DNA of 64,000 nt, taken from positions 11,718,001 through 11,782,000 of the forward strand of contig NC_135035.1 of the NCBI RefSeq assembly GCF_051020975.1. Direction: 5' to 3'. This document shows, piece after piece, positions 13,045-24,505 of this stretch. The notes under the pieces are model-generated. The model searched no databases, had not been told where the DNA came from, and was given only the letters and a program-made list of their open reading frames with translations. The position numbers and the translations under genes are program-made. How positions within the stretch are numbered: the stretch's first letter is position 1; every line of letters starts with the position of its first letter. This DNA comes from Osmia lignaria lignaria (Eukaryota > Arthropoda > Insecta > Hymenoptera > Megachilidae).

Positions 13045-16000
13045 GAAATAATTTTATATAACAAATTTGTGTGTTTCTATCTACCATTATCCTCTTTATT
13101 ATTCCAATTGATAAATGATTTTTAAGAAAAAATACGGAAGATTTCATAAGAGGAATTTTCCATGGAATTCGCTTTTAAATTTAGCGAGGTTTCAAAGCGA
13201 TCGAAGAAGGAAAAACTTGCGGCGCCTCGTTATCGAGCTTGATCTTAAAATAAAACGAGAGACGCTTCAACTCGTGACCGTGCGAAAATAAATACTCGGT
13301 CGGCAACTCGTGCCAAAGAACGCGAAGTGAAACATTCCACCGAGCTGCTATTGCGAAATAGTATAGTCGAAAGTCGACTGTAACATATGGACAAGATTTC
13401 GTCCGTATCCATTCCCTCGAAAATTTTCAAGAACCATTATCTTTCCTATGCGACAGTATCTTTCTTAATTTAATTTTAAACCAGTTTATCGTTTTAAACA
13501 TTAAATATATCAGATTTTCCTAGAAACGATGGTTTCTTCAAACATCTATATTCGATCCTACATCGTTTCTAACAATTGGAACGGCTTCGCAACTATAATC
13601 AAATTCCAAGGCTCTAGAAACGCAAATCGTATTAACAAACATGTTCTGCATAATCGCATTTTCAAATTATCACTCCTATCGATCGAAATGTCTCGAGAAG
13701 TGCAACTATCGAATTCTAAGAAGGTTCTAGAAGCGAGAGGCGCTTCTCCGAATATTCCTCCCCGACTCGAGGCCATCGTTTCTTCGATAGGTTATTCTTT
13801 TCGATTCTGACGTATGGAAAATGTATAATTATCGAATTGTAAGAATGGATTAATTATAAAATATGAAAACAAAGGCCGTATCGGAGATTCGATTGGGGAG
13901 CTATAAGTATCGAAGAGACGGGAGGCGCGCGCAGTTGATGGGCTGAGCCGCAACTGCGCGCAGTCGAATGGGTGGACGGAGTGGTTGGAGCCTGACGCCA
14001 TTTTAACAGCTGTAACCACGCCCATCCGGCCGCCCATGGGCGCCGATCGACCAGGGAGTCGTGCCTCGATGGACGCGAAACCGGGTTCGTTCAGCGACTG
14101 TCTCTTTTCAAGGCAATGTCGCTATGAAGCGGGCTACCGCGTCGTCGCCGATCGATCGGTCGACTTCTCGTTCTCCTCTCTATCTCTTTCTCGCTTTCGT
14201 CCACTCTCGACCCCTCGCTGCCGTATACACACGCGTAATCGCACTTCTTTACCGTTTGATCTTTGCGTTAGAATTGAACGATACGCTTTGTTATATGGAT
14301 GGAGTAAACTTTCGAATATTGAATGATAGAAAGTTGATTTTCTATGTTCGGAAGAGACATGCTTCGTTGCAAGAAAATGCTTGATTTTATTGAGTTACGT
14401 TCTGTAACTCTGGGCGAACGATTTAGGCAATAATCTGGAGATATGAACAATAATCTATCCATAACTGTACGATAAAATGACCCGCCATTTATCGACAATC
14501 TGGAGTCAAAGTGGTGCTGGCCTATAAACGAGAATAACGTTGACGCTGCATTTTGTCGAGAAAAACCAACGCAATAAACTTAGTCCAGATTTACATACTT
14601 TTGCTTTTAAACAGGGAAACAAATGTGTATAAACTGTTAACAAACAGTTTTTGGGTCTGGACTTAGCATTAGAAACTCATGACGGAAGCAGACCGTAAGT
14701 TCTCCGAATAACGCAAGCAGCGTCCATTACGATCAACCGGTCATTAATTCGTAATAACTAGAGTAATGCCATTACTTTCTGCAGAACGTACAAATGGAAA
14801 CGTATTGTTTCTTATAACAAATAGACCAAAGTTATGAAACTAGAGGCTACAATGTGAACTTTTCGAGCGGTGCTGCATATGTGCTAGCACGCACTTGCCA
14901 CCGTTATGTACCTGCATATTTATCGTTACAGCTCGTCGATATACTTTTTATTGCTACGGGGACAGGTTACCGTTCGTAATACGGCACTGTTCGAAAGCCG
15001 CTCTTTTTATGCTCGATGCACCGCGACGGCACTGGATGCATTTGATAATTAGAGCGACGTGGAAAGGGACTGCATGGTCAGATGACGCTCGAGCATCGGT
15101 CCAACGAGTTCTTCGCGCTGATTAGCCATGCATACTTATGCGTCGTTTCTAAACTTACAAACGTGCGTTCATCTCGCACGATTTCTGATATTTTCTTTCA
15201 AAAAAAAGGAAAGTACCTATCGAAGAAAATGCATGTCATGAACAGCTTAGTCGATGCGAAGATCCGAATAGCAGCGGGTTATGGTCTCCCGATTACGGGC
15301 AAATGCCGAATGGTCCGATCGATCTGCGTCGATCGATGAACCGATCGATGTATATCGAAGGGTGCGATAGATGGAAAAGCGCAAAGGGCACAGTCGAGGG
15401 GGTAAGGTAAACGCGAGCAAGAAGCGGAAAGGTCGGAATCGCGGAAAAGGACGAGGTCGGGAAAGGAAACGGGCTGGTTCGTCGACGCTCGACGACGCTC
15501 GGCGTCGTTCGTGCGGCTCCGTCGCAGCGAGGCGGGGTTTAGGCGGGGTCGATACGAACGGAGCCCGTGTCTTCCCGTCGTTTCCGTACAGCGTCGTTCT
15601 AATCGCACCGTATCGAAAACTGGCAACGACTACCGCCGCAGTTCGGCGCCACCGGTGCACACACAGTTACTCTCTCTCCTCGGTGAATCGCTACCGCCGT
15701 CGTTGGATCGCGATATCATCGTGCATCGTTGCACTCGTTCGACGAGAGTGGGCCGAGTGCATCGAGTGCACCGAATTGGACTCGTAGTCGAGAGAGCCAG
15801 CGGTTACGTTGCATTTGCAAGCCGCGAGACGAGACCCCGTGAGTCCTCGAAGAGGAAGGGGAGGGGGTGACACAGAGGCGCCGGAGGGGGGACAGACAGA
15901 GACAGAGAAAGAGTGTACGACAGGGGGGAGACAGAAAGCGAGAGAAAGAAAGAGTACGCGGGAAAGAGCGCGCACGCCTGTCGACCCACCGGTCGATCGA

Positions 16001-16155
16001 CAACCACGTCGTTGACGGCGAAATAACGTGGTGCGCGAGGACGGCAGTGACGACGGAATTTCTCTTCTTTTCACGACAGGAGGGAGAAAAATGAACGCGT
16101 AAAAAGGCAGGAAGAGTCAAACGAAAAGATACGTGGTAAAGGAAGAGGAGATCAA

Positions 16156-16220
16156 GGAGAGAGAGAGAGAGGGATCGCGGAAGGAAGGAAGGAAGGAAGG
16201 AAGGAAGGAAGGAAGGAAGG
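16156..16220. repeat. (GA)n plus (GGAA)n microsatellite
   Basis: A run of GA dinucleotides (16156-16171) followed after a short gap by about ten copies of GGAA (16181-16220). It lies in the CpG-rich region upstream of the first Psc-like gene. GAGAG is the core bound by GAGA factor in Drosophila, but a microsatellite alone does not prove regulation. Confidence 0.85.
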
Positions 16221-16812
16221 GGAAGGAGAAAGAGAGAATCGGGTCGAAATCATCGGACATGTGCGCGGCGCTGTACTCGCAGGCAGTAGGGACGTGATGG
16301 TACGTAGCTGGCGGCGTGCGAGTTATCAGGATTGCTCGCGGTCACGGGTTCGTGACGACCGTGGTGAGGAGTGCGACGGCGTGAGCGACGACAACGAGCG
16401 CGCTATCGCGAGAGAGAGCCTCGGGGCGCCGCACGCCGACGGACGGAGCGGCGTTGCCACCTCTCTTCGTTCGCTGCACCGCGAGAAGCGGCGGCGATAC
16501 GGCAACCAAGAACACCGTCGTTGCCACGTCCGCTGCTACGTTCCGCTGCCAGCCGGGACGGCAGCTCGCTGCTGGCCACCACGACCATCTCACTCGCTAC
16601 GCTGGTAAGCACCTACATGTAAGCGTCTCTATACACCGCCCTGAGAAACGTGTGTGGTAGTCGCGTGAATCGCCAAACAACCGTGGCTACTCTCCGTACT
16701 CTCGCGATCCTCTCTCGAAGATAGGAGCGAGCAGCGCCGCACCGTGCTGCCCGCGAGATCCTGTTGCCTCGAATAGCTACCGGACCTGCTGCTCTCGCTC
16801 TCGGACCGGTAC

Positions 16813-16869
16813 GTTCCGAGTTCCGAGTTCCGAATTCCGAGTTCCGAGTTCCGAGTTCCAAGTTCCGAG
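16813..16869. repeat. Heptamer tandem repeat (TTCCGAG)n
   Basis: About eight tandem copies of a 7-bp unit, TTCCGAG with single-base variants (GAATTCC, TTCCAAG). It is noncoding; overlapping frames read it as a repetitive peptide on both strands, which marks them as spurious. Confidence 0.85.
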
Positions 16870-18651
16870 CAAAAACGCTCGGGATCACCGATGTGTTACC
16901 GTGGCAACGCTTCTATCGTCGACAGCTCTCTTCATTTCCAATTATTTCTCTTTTTTCCCCCCTTTCCCTTTATCATCCTTTAGAATCCTTTCCCTTCTTT
17001 CCCCCGTTCGCTTTTTACCGACGTGTCGCGATCAAATTTATTTACTCCGTCGTTTTTCAACCACGACCTCGTGTTCGTCGAGCGTAGAAGACGTGACCGG
17101 AATGAAAAACAGAGACACGCTACGGTCTCCTCGATTCGGACGGTCGATGAAAAATTGAGATCGCGACTGCGACTCCCTCGAGAATCGAACGGGGAGACCG
17201 CAACGTTTACACCGCGAACGAATTCGATCTCTCCGGACTTGGCGCCAGACCTTTCTCAAGTTCGAGTCTAAAGGCCCTTCTCTTACTCCGATCCCTTTCT
17301 CTTTCCCTCCCACTCCGTTTATCTCTGTCCGTCTCCCTTTTCTCCACCTCTTCATTACTCCTGCCATTCCTGGTGACCCCACCTTCGTCCCTGTCGCGTT
17401 CCCGGCCTTGGCGGATCATTCACGGACCGAAATTGCTTGAACGTGAGTAGCCGACTGTGTCGTAGCCCAACACACAGGTGGTCGAGAGTTTCCTTCCAGC
17501 CAGAGTTCGTTAGCCATGCGCAGTGACAACTTGGCCAGTGCGTTTATTATCGCGCGGGAGATCAGTTCGCGCAAGCTCTAAAAACCTAGTTTTTCCAGGC
17601 CGACACTGGTCGCGTGACCGGTTGGTTTCACTGTCAAGTACCTTTCACGCGAGGACCTCGTTGTACCCATCTACCGTCTCCGTGGCATCGATGTAGGTAT
17701 ACGCTCGTCCGCTCGATTCGATCGACCACCAAGAAATTTCCCTTTAATCTCTCTCTTTCTCTATCTTTCACCGTCGAGCCACGATAACGTTGCTCCAAAG
17801 AATCGTAGGAGCCGAGGAGATTTCATTTGCAACCACTTAACGACCGTTCGCGAACAGCCGAGTCTCTATTAGAACCGCTTTGCCAACGGCGAAATGTTCG
17901 TCTTTAATGTTCACCATGGATACGGAACGTAAGCTTATCTGCTGGAAAATACTATCGAATGCCTGTACCGACAGAGACAGAGAGGGAGGGAAGAGAAAGC
18001 ATCCCCTTTAAAGAGATAGACCTTAAAGTCCAGACGTAACTCGCTTCCCCCTTAGCACTTCACGAGATATTTCATTATTCTAAATAATATCGACGGCATG
18101 CACCGGCCTGACAGAAATGAAAATCGCCGCTCCGAATGTGATTATCCGCCTGTATTCCTCCCCTCTGTCCCTTATGCTGCTTCAGGATAACCTATGCGCC
18201 GGCTACCTGCATTTCGGAATCCTATGCTCCCATTATATTAGAATACGCATCGATACCGTGGGTGTCGGTATTAATGCGTGCATTAAGCGATTTAATTTTA
18301 GATAAGCCAGAGATCACCGATCGGCGACGCGTTCTCTGTCGTGTGGAATGAATCGGAACGGGGCGTGTAAATCTTGAAAGCACGAGGGAGGCGACCAACG
18401 TTTTTTTCTTTTCTTTTGTCTTGTCTACTAATTAGAAGGTCCTTAACGCTTTGACGGTCATTGTCTCATCATCTTTGTAGATTTCAAGGAATTCGCGGCC
18501 GACAAATTCTAATTATTAGTTACTGTCAAGTTATAATACGATAGTGCTTATTATCAGCGAACTATAGATAAGGTGTTAATTGTCTCCGCCTGATCCGACA
18601 ACGGTGGATTAACAATCGTGTGGCACAGCTGTTTCAGAACCGAGTAGCGAC

Positions 18652-21600
18652 ATGGAGGCAAAGGAGAGGGAGAAGCCACTGGTTAAAGACTTGAACGAAC
18701 ATATCGTGTGTCCTCTGTGCAGAGGCTACCTCATAGATGCTACAACCCTGATGGAATGTCTGCATTCTTGTTAGTATTACCTTTGAACCGTCCATTGTTC
18801 ACGGCTTATCGGCAAAAAAAAACATTCTTTACCCATTCAAGTTGCATGTCATCATTCGTTTCTATTAGCATTCGTTTGCAATGGAAAATCATCGAAGCGT
18901 TTTACAGACAACCGATTTCGGTTGATAACGACGAGAGAAATAACGCGTGTCTTGCTGTACTTCGAACAAACGTATCTGCTTCGCGTGCGTGAAATAGTCG
19001 GTTCGTTCGTCTGCCCCTCTGGCAGGGTGGCTAAATTCGAGGAGGGTGACTAACCGCATCGCTCTCCGTTCCGCGCGGTTCTAATACCCTCCCGGAGCGG
19101 GTAGATGGAGATTGCGAAAACGAGTGGCTACAGATTGCATGGTAACCGGTGAAATATCGTCCACACAGACTCAGTGATAACCGATTGAATATTTGCTAAT
19201 GAACAATATTAAATTGTAAATTAGTTTATTCGTTAAGCTTCAAGTGCTAATTTATGTCATGAAATCGTGTCAGACTTTCCATATTTCGAAATCGGCCACT
19301 CGATACGCAAGAACCTAATGCAAGAAACACGACCCTCTAGTTTGCAGAGGTTGCATAGTCAGAAGATTGAGCAGCGGTGCACGAGCGTGTCCCGTGTGCA
19401 ATGTCGCGACAACTCCGCCGCTTTTGCCTGACGTGAAGCTGCAACGACTGGTGTATCTGGTGGTACCGGGTCTCTTTCGGTCCGAGCTCGAGCGAAGACG
19501 TCACTTCCGTCTGGTGAACCCACAATGCCCGCCTCTGGCCCTACCCTTGGGAGCCCTGGACTTAACCTTGGACGATTTCGTTAGCCTAAGCCTGTGCGAG
19601 CTCGACGAACCGGAAGAGGAGGCACATGGTCAGCCAACGGAAAATCGTACCGGGTCACGACACCGAAACAATGTTGAATCGCAAGCGAAACACGAAGACG
19701 CTGTACGCGTTAGAAGCACCAGATATCTCAAGTGTCCTGCAGGAGTAACAGTTCGACACCTTGTGCGACTGTTAATGCTAAAGAGAGGCTGGGAAGAAGC
19801 TAACTCTCAAGGAACGAACAATAGGATCGAAATGCTGTGCGAGAAGAACAACGAGCAACGACGAGGTGGCACGAAGATGATGCTCCTGGACCAATCCTGG
19901 ACTCTGTTAGACCTTGCCTGCATATTCGGTTGGAAGAGGGTAAGTTTCTAACTTTATTTACTATACTAATATACGTATCCAACTAGTCTCTGTTTAACCG
20001 AGGGTAACGAGTTTATCCCTTTGAGAACGACGAACCCATAGAGGGGTGTGATGATTTTCACGTTACAGGAAGCACCCATGAAGCTGTTTTATCGCGTGGT
20101 ACGTAAAGAGGATACCGATCCGATGTCGAGATTGAGTTCTTACGACGATGGGACGAGCAAGGATGCCACGACCATGGAGAACATCCAAAGACCGCCGACT
20201 CCTCCGCCGAGTCCAAAACCAGCCCAAGAATGCGAAGTGGAGGCTCGTAGGATTTTAGAAAGTAGTAGCGAGCCGCCTCGATCCTTGGAAGCGAATTTGG
20301 AACGCGACAAAGAGTCGAAGGCGAAGAAACCCCGATGCGAGGTGACGCCCGTCATGAGAACTCCCGACCTCGTGCCGATACAAAGTAGCCACACTGCAGA
20401 AAGCTCGAAGAGCAAGGAGTTGACGCGATTAGAGCACCGAAAGCGTAGGAAACGACGGAACAAACGAGTAATCGCCGAAATCACCACCACGCCGAGGGAG
20501 GATCTGTTGAAGCTGAAGGTTCGATTAACGCCGTGTCCACCGAGGATCACGTCGAGCACCAGCAGTGGCCAAACCAAGGAGAAGTTGCTGCAGATGAGAG
20601 CAGTTAGAAGGGAGAAGATCAAAGTCAGTCAACGAACGTCGAGTTCCTCGATTCGAGATGAAACCGGTACGAAGGAGAACTTGGGTGATACCGAAGAGAC
20701 TATAGAGGAAATCATAGACAGCATACCGGACGAGGTTGTCAGAATCGCGCAGAATATAAGTACCCAAGGAGAGGAAACATCCTCGGCTACGACGGACAGG
20801 GCCGATCAGAGAAACGCGACTTCGAAGTGTAGGTCTACAACCAAGAAAGAGGAAACCGAACCGGAAACCGTTAAAGCAGCGGAGCAAGTTGAGACGGATC
20901 GTCCGAAGAAAGACGAGGAGATCCTTCGACGATTGGGTCTGGTAGCTGTGAACAAGACGGGTGAAAATTTCCAGGATAAAACCAAACAGCGCGTTCAAAA
21001 CAACAGCGAGAAGGGACTGGACCGGGAGAAACTGGAGAAACAATTGCGCGAAAGCAAAGCTAACCGAGTGAGAAGTTTACTAGCAGAAAAACAGATGCGC
21101 GACGCGTTGAAGAGCATAATGTCTAAAACGAAAGACCATCCATCCCCTGTTCAGACAACGACAGGCCCAAAGAAGAAGGGGCCGCCACCACTGGCGCCTC
21201 TGCGCGTCGCGAAACCTTCGGGTTTCGCCGCATCAAGCGCCATTTTAGAAGCGAACACTTCCAAATATGAGATCCCATTGGACCTGAGCAGTGGCGGAGC
21301 TGTGCACAACAACGTCCTCGATCTATCGGCCAATTTGACCACCGGTAATTTCACCTCGTCTCCATCTTCATCCTCATCCTCCTCACCATCCTCCTCTTCG
21401 TCCTCTTCGTCTTCTTCTTCCTCCTGTTCCGTACCCTCCTTGAATCCCAGACCAACGCGTCCAGCGATCTCTTCGGGAAGCCTGCTAAGAGGGAAGACGA
21501 AGGACTCGGAACAACGACGAGGTCAAGATTCTAATCTGGTAACGCTTTCTGACGCAGCTGTGTCTCTGCTAAGCATCGACAAGAACGCGGTCGATCCACT

Positions 21601-21799
21601 GGTGCTGGCTTCGACCAGCATCGCCAGCAAGGTGGCTCTGCGAATACCGCAGCCTCATCAAAGAATCTCTGGTTTTGGGATGAAGATTAAACCGAATCTG
21701 GGTATCAGACATATCCCTAATCCTCAAGCGGTGGTCGCCTCGCAGTACAGGAATCAAAGGGTCAGTTACTTTAACACTGCCTCGCAACAACCACCGTAA
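18652..21799 (+). CDS. Polycomb PCGF protein, Su(z)2/Psc-like (first copy)
   Basis: RING-RAWUL subunit expected in Polycomb repressive complex 1, acting in nuclear chromatin silencing and H2A ubiquitylation with Ring1/Sce. Exons: 18652-18769, 19341-19939, 20069-21799; the total is 815 aa. The RING zinc ligands are C20, C23, C36, H38, C41, C44, C56 and C59. The helix after the RING (LQRLVYLVVPGLF, 73-85) and the RAWUL domain (~165-250, ending WKR|EAPMKLFYRV across the last intron) are typical. The remaining ~560 aa are low-complexity and charged, with a poly-Ser run encoded at ~21,355-21,425. Intron 1 splits the RING at the same codon and phase as in the second copy, whereas two introns within the following region are absent here. 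The RAWUL is interrupted by a ~25-residue insertion. It could be called Su(z)2 by position, but true orthology to either Drosophila gene cannot be settled by eye. Confidence 0.9.
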
Positions 21800-22228
21800 G
21801 CAGGGACGTGTTCTCGATCCATTATCTGTCTATTCGAACGACGGGTTTTTCTTTTCCAACTATTTACTTCTACAGGCGTCAGCCATGTTAGGGAAAGAAT
21901 ATTCTTTGACGATTCGAATAGATTGCGGAAGAATATCTTTCTCCCTACACTTCTTTGCTAGTTGTTTACGCGTAAAAATACAGAAACAAGATTCCTATGT
22001 GAACTAACCCAAAGGCTGTACGTTACCATATACATACATATTTTCTCCTGCTTCCTAAAACGTTTCGTGAAACTCGAGCGACTTTCGCGTGGGTGCGAAG
22101 AGACACGCGGGTACACCCGGTAGCATAAACTAGAACGGCCACTCGGAAAGTGAAAGCGAAAGAACGATTGCGACATTTGATACGGTAAGGGTACACGAAA
22201 TTCGTATACTTTTCAAAACTGACCGGTA

Positions 22229-22292
22229 TTAACCCTTCGAACGGCGGACGCCGGGTCAATAGGTGACCCAGACCTACTAGAGGTTCGAGGGT
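22229..22292. repeat. Nested hairpin, TTAACCC-started
   Basis: Starts at TTAACCCTTCGAAC and ends at GTTCGAGGGT; these outer arms are inverted copies with one extra base. Inside it a second inverted pair GGGTCA / TGACCC surrounds a 5-nt loop. The TTAACCC start resembles the other TTAA-flanked elements nearby, so this may be a remnant end of such an element rather than a functional RNA. Confidence 0.6.
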
Positions 22293-22436
22293 CAGTCTAG
22301 ATGAGAAATTAAGGTTTCCGTGTGTCTTTATCCACGAACGAAAAAGAAACGATAGCGGTATCCAAAACCGTTGTTACCTAGATGTACTAAGACTACGTAT
22401 GTTTGTAATGCATGTATACGTGTTTATGATCAACCA

Positions 22437-22609
22437 TTAACCCTTTGCCTTAATATGGAGCCTCACATTAAGTCTGCAATGATTAAAATTTTAATTCAAA
22501 AAATTGAGAGTTTCCAAGGGAACATTGTATCAAATATTTCACTTCCCTTTTTACATACAGTTTACTTTAACGTACTCTGTCAGCAAGTAAGGTAAGGCAA
22601 AGGGGTTAA
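22437..22609. mobile_element. piggyBac-type MITE (TTAA-flanked)
   Basis: A 165-bp element between two TTAA tetranucleotides (22437-22440 and 22606-22609). The left terminus reads CCCTTTGCCTTA inward; the right terminus, reverse-complemented, reads CCCCTTTGCCTTA, an inverted repeat with one extra C. TTAA target duplication and CCC termini are hallmarks of the piggyBac superfamily. There is no internal ORF, so it is nonautonomous. It lies in the AT-rich DNA between the two Psc-like genes. Confidence 0.75.
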
Positions 22610-24318
22610 ACGCAAATCGTCGTGCTAGAGTTAACTAACTAATTTTCAAGAAGAGGCAATTTGGCGAACGATTCTATCGGCCATGATACCACGGTTGACA
22701 GAGATATATTGGACGTAATATAAGTCATAGGGGTTGTAGAGAGAATAGTTGGGTGAATGGTTAGGATTATGGTGGATGGTTGACGGATAAACTGTCTTGT
22801 CTCTCCTTTTTTTAGAAACTTAGCGAAACATGTACTTCATAGAGATGCCAAAGAACGCCAGAGAACGTGTGCAATGTATTAGTGCAATTTAATTATCGTC
22901 TATTATATAATATATACATATATACCTATATATATATATTGATCGCAGTATAAGACCGATTCAACTCGTGGCAAAGGATAAATAGTATCTATTAGTCCGA
23001 GCGGTTAATAGCGTGCGAATCGAATGAACGACGGTTTCGAACAGTCCCTCAACTAATTATAGAAGATAATTATTAAACTCGATGTTGCGGAAAGCTTTGC
23101 AAAAGCTTTCGTTTAATTGGGAGGTCTTAATATGCACGTACGTGGTTTTTATTTTATAAAAACGTAAACTCGCGTAGCTGTTATTATTATCGATTTGAGA
23201 ATAATACATGGGGTGTCGTGTGACTGCTGGTACGAGCTCGAAGATGGCAATCCTGCGAGGAGGATACAATTGGAAAATTGTGAAATAAAGATTCTCTTAC
23301 GAAAGGGCCAGGTTAGCGAGATTTCCAACACTTTTTAAGTTAATAAAATAACATTGTTAAAAAATTAGTGTCTCTCTTTTCTTATCCAATTTTTTCCCTC
23401 GTACTACCAGTTACACGACACTCTTTATTGTAATCTAGAATCGAAATTTAAGAAAAGAACACGTTTACCAGGAATCCAGATCTTACTCGAACGATCTTAA
23501 TGATTATAAAACAGTATGCACATCGATCGGAGCGTACGTATTGCGTAAAGAGAGTATGATAATTATCGAATAAGAGTCAAGGTGGATATGCAAACAGATT
23601 GTAAAACGAATCGACGTGATGAAAATACATATGAAAATGAAGAGATCAAATGAAACTGCATTATACATAATGATATGAATATAGTACGTGTAGAGAAGCA
23701 ACGCGTCGAGTAAGTTGGTGCTGAAGGTTTGTCGTACATTTGCATCGAAATTGAGTAATTAGGAAAATTGAGCAAAGGTTATTGATTAACTCCCTACGCT
23801 ACGTTCAGAGTCCATTGAAATTATTACACATACGAAAAGCCTTTTGCACCCATGTATGAAATAATTATAATATCCAGTTACTCCAATTTTTATTCATACA
23901 CATGCGAAGCCAAATGTAAACGCATGAACGAAACAAGAGAGATCCACGAAACCGGACGTTTCAATTAATAACGAATTTGTGTCAATTAGTTTCCTGGTTA
24001 CACGATATCGAAGAGGAACCAAGCGATTTCGAGTATGCTGAAAATCAAAAACTGCCATTTTAGGAAAAACGAGGACTGCTCGTTAGAATTTTAATGGTGA
24101 ATTTAAAGGAAAAAAAAACTAAAAGGGACCCAGATTTTTACGGCATTGTTATTTTTCTACAGCGTTTTTAAACGAAATCGACTTACGTTCTATCGTCACG
24201 ATCGATCATAATTTATTCGTTGATCCACCGATTATGGAATATCTACATATGTTGAAGAAGTAGTAAGACGACGTTTATTGGAGGTGGTGGTTAATAAAAT
24301 ATAACCACGAGAAATATA

Positions 24319-24505
24319 TTAATCCTTTGCAGTCTAAACGTGTCTCTGATACTATTACCTATAATGTCTGTGAAATATGAAACGAAAAGAAAATTTTCTA
24401 ACATCCTTAGCTTCATTATTATTTTATCTCCCAAAGGATTCTCTGTGATATTCCATACATTAATTCGACGTAAGTTGGATGGATAAATGGATCGCAAACG
24501 GTTAA
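24319..24505. mobile_element. Degenerate piggyBac-type MITE
   Basis: Begins TTAATCCTTTGCAG and ends, in reverse complement, TTAACCGTTTGCGA, giving imperfect inverted termini of the form TTAAYCSTTTGC 187 bp apart. The termini match those of the 22437 element over the TTTGC core. There is no coding capacity. Less certain than the first copy because the ends have diverged. Confidence 0.55.

Larger units (their letters stand above)
13005..18651. other. CpG-rich noncoding region upstream of the first Psc-like gene
   Basis: The left part carries the EFTUD2 3' UTR. From ~13.9 kb to ~17.5 kb the DNA is GC- and CpG-rich with purine/pyrimidine strand bias, GA and GGAA runs and a heptamer repeat. Open frames here are present on several strands at once and have low-complexity products, so I do not call genes. 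A GTGAGTAG donor near 17,442 and an acceptor TGTTTCAG ending at 18637, 14 nt before the start codon of the first Psc-like gene, suggest that part of this region is its noncoding first exon and promoter. Confidence 0.55.

Noticed and set aside
15247..16120. Several 100-138-codon frames on both strands
   Set aside because: They mirror each other across purine/pyrimidine tracts; products are Arg/Ser/Pro-rich without conserved motifs.
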